Assembly: GCA_030038035.1 (NCBI GenBank)
Contig: JASHPP010000356.1
Coordinates: 1-16,999, forward strand
DNA from: Trebonia sp.
GTDB lineage: Bacteria > Actinomycetota > Actinomycetes > Streptosporangiales > Streptosporangiaceae
Reading direction: 5' to 3'
DNA length: 16,999 bases
The position numbers and the translations under genes are program-made. Every line of letters begins with the position of its first letter. Within the stretch, counting starts at the first letter, position 1. This document shows positions 12,973 to 16,999 of the stretch, piece after piece. The notes below the pieces were generated by a model. That model was given only the letters and a program-made list of their open reading frames with translations. It did no database searches and was not told the origin of the DNA.

Positions 12973-14816
12973 GCAGCCTGGTTAGCGTCGCGCGCACGCG
13001 GTCGCTCGTGCCCACGGGCGTTGTGCTGGCGGGCGGCGTCCTGATCGTGCTGATTTACGGGCTGCAGTACACCGGGTCGGTGTTCGTGCTGGCGGCCTGC
13101 TACGCGATCGTCACCGCGGGGATGGCGGTGCAGATCGGCTTCAGCCAGCAGATCGCGTTCAGCCAGTCGGTGTTCATGGGGGTCGGCGCCTACGGCGTGG
13201 CCATGCTGAACCAGCACTACAACATGCCGGTGCTCGTCGCCACCCCCATCGTGATGGTCGGCGCGGCGCTCGCCGCGCTGCTGCTCGGCTCCGTGGTCAC
13301 GCGCGCCTCCGGGCTGGCGCTCGCCGTGGCGACGCTGATGCTGCCGCTGATCGCGGTGGGCTACGTCAGCAATACCGGGTTCCTCGGCGGTCCCGTCGGC
13401 GCGCCGCTGACCGGTGCGCTGTGGCCGTCGTCGTCGACCAACGCGACCCTGATCGGGGGCGGCCTGGTCACGATCGCGTTCCTGGCGCTCGCGGTGTTCG
13501 TCGCGTCGCGGATCCTGACCTCCGACATCGGGCTCGAGCTGTTCGTGCTCGGGGTGGACGAGCACACCGCCGCCGCCATGGGCGTGCGCACGCCGCGCCG
13601 CAAGCTCGAGCTGTTCGTGCTCGGCTGCGTGTTCGCGGCACTGGGCGGCGCCGCCTACGCCGGCACGCAGCAGTTCGTCCCCGAGACGCTGATCGACCCC
13701 ACCGCCGAACTCGCGCTGCTGATCATGCTGTTCATCGGCGGGCGGCGGTCGGTCATCGGCGCGGTCATCGGCGCGCTGGTGATCCAGTACCTGCAGGGGG
13801 CCAGCAACTGGGTGAGCGTGAACATCCTCGTCGTGGAGGGGCTGCTGCTCACCGTCGTGCTGCTCACGGACCCGGAGGGGCTCGCCGGAATCGTGCACAC
13901 AGGCGTGGCGTGGGTGCGCAACCGCCGCGCCCAGGCCATCGGCCAGGCCGAGAGCCCGGCCGCGATGACCGGCCCCGCGGCGCGCGCGGAGGCGGCGGGC
14001 GTGCCGCTGGCCCCGACAGACGCGGCCGGCTATGCGGGCGCGTCGCCGGCGCCGGGCACGCCCCTGGCGCCCGGCGTCACGCCGCTGCTGCAGTGCAGGG
14101 ACATCGGCAAGGAGTACGGCGGCCTTTCTGTGCTCGACGACATCGCGATCGCGCTCCCCAAGCGCGGCCTGTTCGGCCTCTGCGGCCCGAACGGCGCGGG
14201 GAAGACCACCCTGCTCAACGTCATCGGCGGCAGCGTGCAGCCGTCGCGGGGCCAGGTTCTGCTCGACGGCGAGGACATCACGAGGAAGCTGCCGCATCAG
14301 CGCTTCTACCTGGGGATCAGCCGGACCTTCCAGGCGGTGCACCTGATCAAGGGCCGCACCGTGCTCGATAACGTGGCCGTCTCCTGCCTGGCCTCGCACC
14401 AGTCGGGCATCGTCACCCGGATCGCCCGCAGCAAGCTCGGCGAGGCCAGGGACAAGGCCGCGCAGACGCTCAGCGAGCTCGGCATGCAGCGGATGGCCGA
14501 CCGCGAGGTCTCCTCGCTGACGCTGGAGAACCAGCGGATGGTCGAGCTCGCCCGCGCGCTCGCGCCGCGGCCGCGCCTGCTGCTGCTCGACGAGCCCGCA
14601 TCAGGACTTTCCGAACAGCAGCGGTACCGCCTGGCGGACATGCTGCGCCAGTCCGGGGAGATGACCTGCGTCCTTCTCGTGGAACACGACCTGGACCTGG
14701 TGGCGCAGGTCAGCCAGCGCATCTTCGTCCTATCCGGCGGCCGTCTCGTGTTCGACGGCGGCCCAGACGACTTCCGCGCATCGCCAATCGTTAACTCGCT
14801 CCTTGTCGGTCTCTAG
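12969..14816 (+). CDS. LivM-LivG fusion: ABC permease and ATP-binding protein
   Basis: A 615-residue fusion. Residues 1-~315 form a LivM-type permease with many membrane segments (for example FSQQIAFSQSVFMGVGAYGV and a coupling loop with DEHTAAAMGV). Residues ~316-372 are a linker rich in Ala, Pro and Gly. Residues 373-615 form a LivG-type ATPase with Walker A GPNGAGKT (406-413), Walker B LLLLDEP (Asp541-Glu542) and switch VEHDLDLV. The signature motif is unusual: SLTLENQRMVELARAL (516-531) instead of LSxGQQ. The GTG start overlaps the livH-like stop (GTGA). Fusion fixes a 1:1 ratio of permease and ATPase and leaves the LivF- and LivH-like chains as partners. Such fusions are known in this transporter class. 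Confidence 0.92.
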   Translation: MSSLVSVARTRSLVPTGVVLAGGVLIVLIYGLQYTGSVFVLAACYAIVTAGMAVQIGFSQQIAFSQSVFMGVGAYGVAMLNQHYNMPVLVATPIVMVGAALAALLLGSVVTRASGLALAVATLMLPLIAVGYVSNTGFLGGPVGAPLTGALWPSSSTNATLIGGGLVTIAFLALAVFVASRILTSDIGLELFVLGVDEHTAAAMGVRTPRRKLELFVLGCVFAALGGAAYAGTQQFVPETLIDPTAELALLIMLFIGGRRSVIGAVIGALVIQYLQGASNWVSVNILVVEGLLLTVVLLTDPEGLAGIVHTGVAWVRNRRAQAIGQAESPAAMTGPAARAEAAGVPLAPTDAAGYAGASPAPGTPLAPGVTPLLQCRDIGKEYGGLSVLDDIAIALPKRGLFGLCGPNGAGKTTLLNVIGGSVQPSRGQVLLDGEDITRKLPHQRFYLGISRTFQAVHLIKGRTVLDNVAVSCLASHQSGIVTRIARSKLGEARDKAAQTLSELGMQRMADREVSSLTLENQRMVELARALAPRPRLLLLDEPASGLSEQQRYRLADMLRQSGEMTCVLLVEHDLDLVAQVSQRIFVLSGGRLVFDGGPDDFRASPIVNSLLVGL

Positions 14817-14828
14817 GAGGTTCAATCA

Positions 14829-16055
14829 ATGCGAAGACGCACAATCATGCCGCTTATCGCCGCCGCGGCGGCCGTCCTGCTCGCCGGAGCGCTCGGCGCC
14901 TGCAGCTCGGGCGGCAGCAGCGCGGCCAGCAACTCCACGATCGTCGCCTGCGGCGACCTCGCGCTCGCCGGCCCGTACGCCCAGATCGGCGAGACGGACA
15001 ACTGGGGCGCCGAGGCGTACTTCAAGCACATCGACGCCACCGGCGGCATCCTCGGCCACCAGGTCAACTACATCACGTTCAACAACCAGTCCAGCGCCTC
15101 GGAGTCCGAGCTGATCGCCCGCAAGTGCATCGACCAGTACCACGCGACCGTCATCATCGGACCGGAATCCGGCGCCGACACCGAGTCCGCGCTGCCGATC
15201 GCGATCGCCAACAAGACGATCCTGATCAGCCTGTCGTCCGGCTGGCAGAGCAACGGCTATCCGGCAAGCGAGCTCACCTCCTGGGGGTTCCCCGGCTTCT
15301 ACGACGTCTTCTACGAGGACCAGTACGCCTCGGTGGTGAACCTGATCGTGCCGCGGCACTACACCCGCGTCGCGCTGCTCGAGGACAACTGCGGCTCGGT
15401 CTGCCTGGCCAACCAGGGCACGGTGCAGACGCTGGCCAAGCAGTACGGCTTCTCGCTCGTCTCCACCCAGATCGACCAGGTAGGCGCCACCGACGTCACG
15501 CCCGAGGTGCTCGCCATGCTGGCCGCCAGGCCGCAGATCATCCTCTTCGGCCTGGTGCCAGGCACCGACTCGATCACCGCGATCCGCGCGATCCGCGCGC
15601 AGGACCCGACGATCCCGATCAGCGAGTGCTCGGCCTGCGAGCTGCCCAGCTTCATCGCGGCGGCCGGCGGCGCGTCGGCGATGCAGGACATCTACGTGCT
15701 CGGCTCCATGCCAGACTGGCTGACCGCCGCTCAGCAGGGCACCTCGGCGGAGGACAAGCTCACCGCCGCGGGCCTGGAGGCCTACGAAGCCGGGATGCGG
15801 GCGGCGGGCCTGGGCAACTCGAACGCGATCGACAACAGCCAGGAAGGCTGGGACGCCGGGCTCGAGATCGACTGGGCGATCACGCAGGCGAACAGCCTGA
15901 ACGAGACCGCGATCATGCAAAAGCTCCAGCACCTGGATATCAACACGCTGGGCATCGTATGGAACAGGAACCCGTCCAACTACGAGGACATCAGCGAGGT
16001 CCTGGCCGCGATGGAGATCATCAATCCCAACGGCACCCCGTCGCTGTACAAGTAA
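14829..16055 (+). CDS. Substrate-binding lipoprotein of the HAAT importer (LivK-like)
   Basis: A 408-residue secreted lipoprotein. An Arg-rich start, a hydrophobic core (residues 8-22) and a lipobox LGAC with the lipidated cysteine at position 25 anchor it to the outer face of the membrane. The mature part is a type-I periplasmic-binding-protein fold (GPYAQIGETDNWGAEAYFKHI; GPESGADTESALPIA). It captures the substrate and delivers it to the permeases. Besides Cys25 there are six cysteines, including CxxxC (188, 192) and CxxC (267, 270), more than usual for this family, so disulfides are likely. AGGAGG lies 8 bases before the ATG, the strongest ribosome site of the transporter genes, fitting the need for excess binding protein. 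It is the last gene before the operon terminator. Confidence 0.93.
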   Translation: MRRRTIMPLIAAAAAVLLAGALGACSSGGSSAASNSTIVACGDLALAGPYAQIGETDNWGAEAYFKHIDATGGILGHQVNYITFNNQSSASESELIARKCIDQYHATVIIGPESGADTESALPIAIANKTILISLSSGWQSNGYPASELTSWGFPGFYDVFYEDQYASVVNLIVPRHYTRVALLEDNCGSVCLANQGTVQTLAKQYGFSLVSTQIDQVGATDVTPEVLAMLAARPQIILFGLVPGTDSITAIRAIRAQDPTIPISECSACELPSFIAAAGGASAMQDIYVLGSMPDWLTAAQQGTSAEDKLTAAGLEAYEAGMRAAGLGNSNAIDNSQEGWDAGLEIDWAITQANSLNETAIMQKLQHLDINTLGIVWNRNPSNYEDISEVLAAMEIINPNGTPSLYK

Positions 16056-16070
16056 AGAATTAAAAGCCAT

Positions 16071-16113
16071 TATCCCGAACGGTCCCGGGAGTCTGCCGGG
16101 ACCGTTCGGGATA
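16071..16113. terminator. Strong bidirectional terminator hairpin
   Basis: A perfect 18-bp inverted repeat (left arm 16071-16088, right arm 16096-16113) with a 7-base loop GAGTCTG lies 16 bases after the binding-protein stop and 3 bases before the end of the converging gene. There is no U-run on the plus strand. On the minus strand the bases after the stem are T-rich (GGCTTTTAATTCTTT). It should end transcription from both sides. Confidence 0.85.
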
Positions 16114-16116
16114 CCG

Positions 16117-16999
16117 CTAGCCGGTGGCGGACCCGACGGGCCAGGGTCCGTGCGGTCCCTGTGCCAGGTCCAGCTCCCGGCGGAAGCGCTCGTACTGGGC
16201 GATCTCCCGCCCGGCCGGCACCAGCACGAGATCACGGGTCACCGCGGCCACCCGCCGGCGCATCGCCTGCTCGGCGCTCTCGCGCTCGCGGTCGGCAGCG
16301 AGCAGCACGATGTTCTGGCAGCCGGCGGCGGTGAGGAAGCCGAGCAGCAGGATGGCCGCCGCCATGATCAGCAGCCACGGGATCAGCGAGACGTCGCCGA
16401 TCAGCGTCGACTGCTGCCGCCCGCCGTGCGCCACGGCGATGACGATGGCCCACACCACGCCCGCGGCGGCGAGCACGGTCAGCAGCCACTGCCAGGCGGC
16501 GATCAGCCGCCACCAGGCGGGCACCGCCGGGCCGGTGCCTGGCAGCGACGGCGTCACCGCGCCGGCCAGCGCCGACGGCACCGCGGCCGCGTTCGACCGT
16601 GCCGCCGCCCGCAGCGACGCCGACCATGGCGAGGGCAGCAGGCCGCCCACGGCGTCGGCGAACGCCGTGATCGCGTTGTCTACCTCGGACTGCTGCGCCT
16701 GGCCAGCCGGGCTCGCGGCCGCGACGTTCCTGCCGCCGGCGGCGCGCAGCGCGCGCACCGGGTCGCGGCGCCCGCGCATCAGCCTGGCCACCGGCCAGGC
16801 GAAGAACCGCGCCGCCTGAGTCTCGCGCGCGCCGGCCAGCGCATCGGCCACCGCGGTCAGCCCGGCCGCCTGGGCGAAGGCGGCGGTGAGGTCCCGCGCC
16901 GGACCCGCCGGCACGTTGGCCACCGGATCGGCGGCATCCCCGCTCCCGCCGTCCGCGGGCGCGTCCGCCCACGGCGGCCGGTGCCTGACGGCCTCCGGC
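16117..16999 (-). CDS. C-terminal part of a membrane protein, probably a YfjP/dynamin-like GTPase
   Basis: The frame is open to the window edge, so this is the 3' part of a longer gene; a GTG at 16923 could start a 268-residue protein but has no clear ribosome site. Residues before it (…AVRHRPPWADAP…) continue plausibly. Visible parts are an Ala/Arg-rich helical region, the phrase GGLLPSPWSASLRAAAR, and two membrane helices (WLLTVLAAAGVVWAIVIAVA and IPWLLIMAAAILLLGFLTAAG). A charged cytoplasmic tail follows. This layout matches the C-terminal half of actinobacterial GTPases with an N-terminal G domain, but the G domain lies outside the window, so the function is inferred. It converges on the operon and shares its terminator. 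Confidence 0.6.
   Translation of the reverse strand, partial: PEAVRHRPPWADAPADGGSGDAADPVANVPAGPARDLTAAFAQAAGLTAVADALAGARETQAARFFAWPVARLMRGRRDPVRALRAAGGRNVAAASPAGQAQQSEVDNAITAFADAVGGLLPSPWSASLRAAARSNAAAVPSALAGAVTPSLPGTGPAVPAWWRLIAAWQWLLTVLAAAGVVWAIVIAVAHGGRQQSTLIGDVSLIPWLLIMAAAILLLGFLTAAGCQNIVLLAADRERESAEQAMRRRVAAVTRDLVLVPAGREIAQYERFRRELDLAQGPHGPWPVGSATG

Noticed and set aside
12867..14399. Minus-strand 510-codon open frame across the permease genes
   Set aside because: Shadow frame rich in His, Arg and Gln; the plus strand encodes clear transporter proteins.

Overview
The window is very GC-rich, with G or C at almost every third codon position, GTG starts, tightly overlapping genes and actinobacterial family members. 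It most likely comes from the chromosome of a soil-type actinomycete in the wider Streptomyces/Streptosporangiales group. Genus cannot be set from the sequence alone.

Left part (1-3295): a minus-strand group of ssb (single-stranded DNA-binding protein), a membrane GGDEF diguanylate cyclase and the start of ettA (ribosome-associated ABC-F ATPase, cut by the window edge). A P-loop nucleotide-kinase-like gene runs divergently from ssb. The ssb/kinase gap holds three DnaA-box-like 9-mers within 40 bases, directly upstream of a good sigma-70-type promoter for the kinase.

Middle part (3296-5427): a 736-base gap contains the decayed remains of an IS4-type transposase, three copies of an end-like repeat (TGCCGGGGAG...) and a 27-base tandem duplication. 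Next is a cytoplasmic HtrA-like serine protease with a PDZ domain on the minus strand, probably read from a leaderless transcript. The gap after it carries short degenerate repeats and the operator region of a LysR-type regulator.

Right part (5428-16055): the centre of interest. The LysR-type regulator precedes a long co-directional operon: FAD-dependent oxidoreductase; aconitase X large subunit; a 22-codon mini-ORF; aconitase X small (swivel) subunit; an IlvD/Edd-family Fe-S dehydratase; and a complete branched-chain-amino-acid-type (HAAT) ABC importer made of LivF-like ATPase, LivH-like permease, a LivM-LivG permease-ATPase fusion and a lipoprotein binding protein. Almost every junction overlaps by a few bases, so translation is probably coupled. 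A textbook LysR box (CGCATAA-N7-TTATGCG, with T-N11-A) lies upstream of a candidate promoter before the first gene, and a perfect 18-bp hairpin closes the operon. The gene set implies uptake and breakdown of a small hydroxylated carboxylic or (imino) amino acid through two Fe-S dehydratases and a flavoenzyme. I do not know this combination as a described pathway, and the substrate is not determined.

Right edge (16117-16999): the C-terminal part of a minus-strand protein with two membrane helices, probably the tail of a YfjP/dynamin-like GTPase, converging on the operon. No rRNA, tRNA, CRISPR array, integrase or prophage gene was seen.
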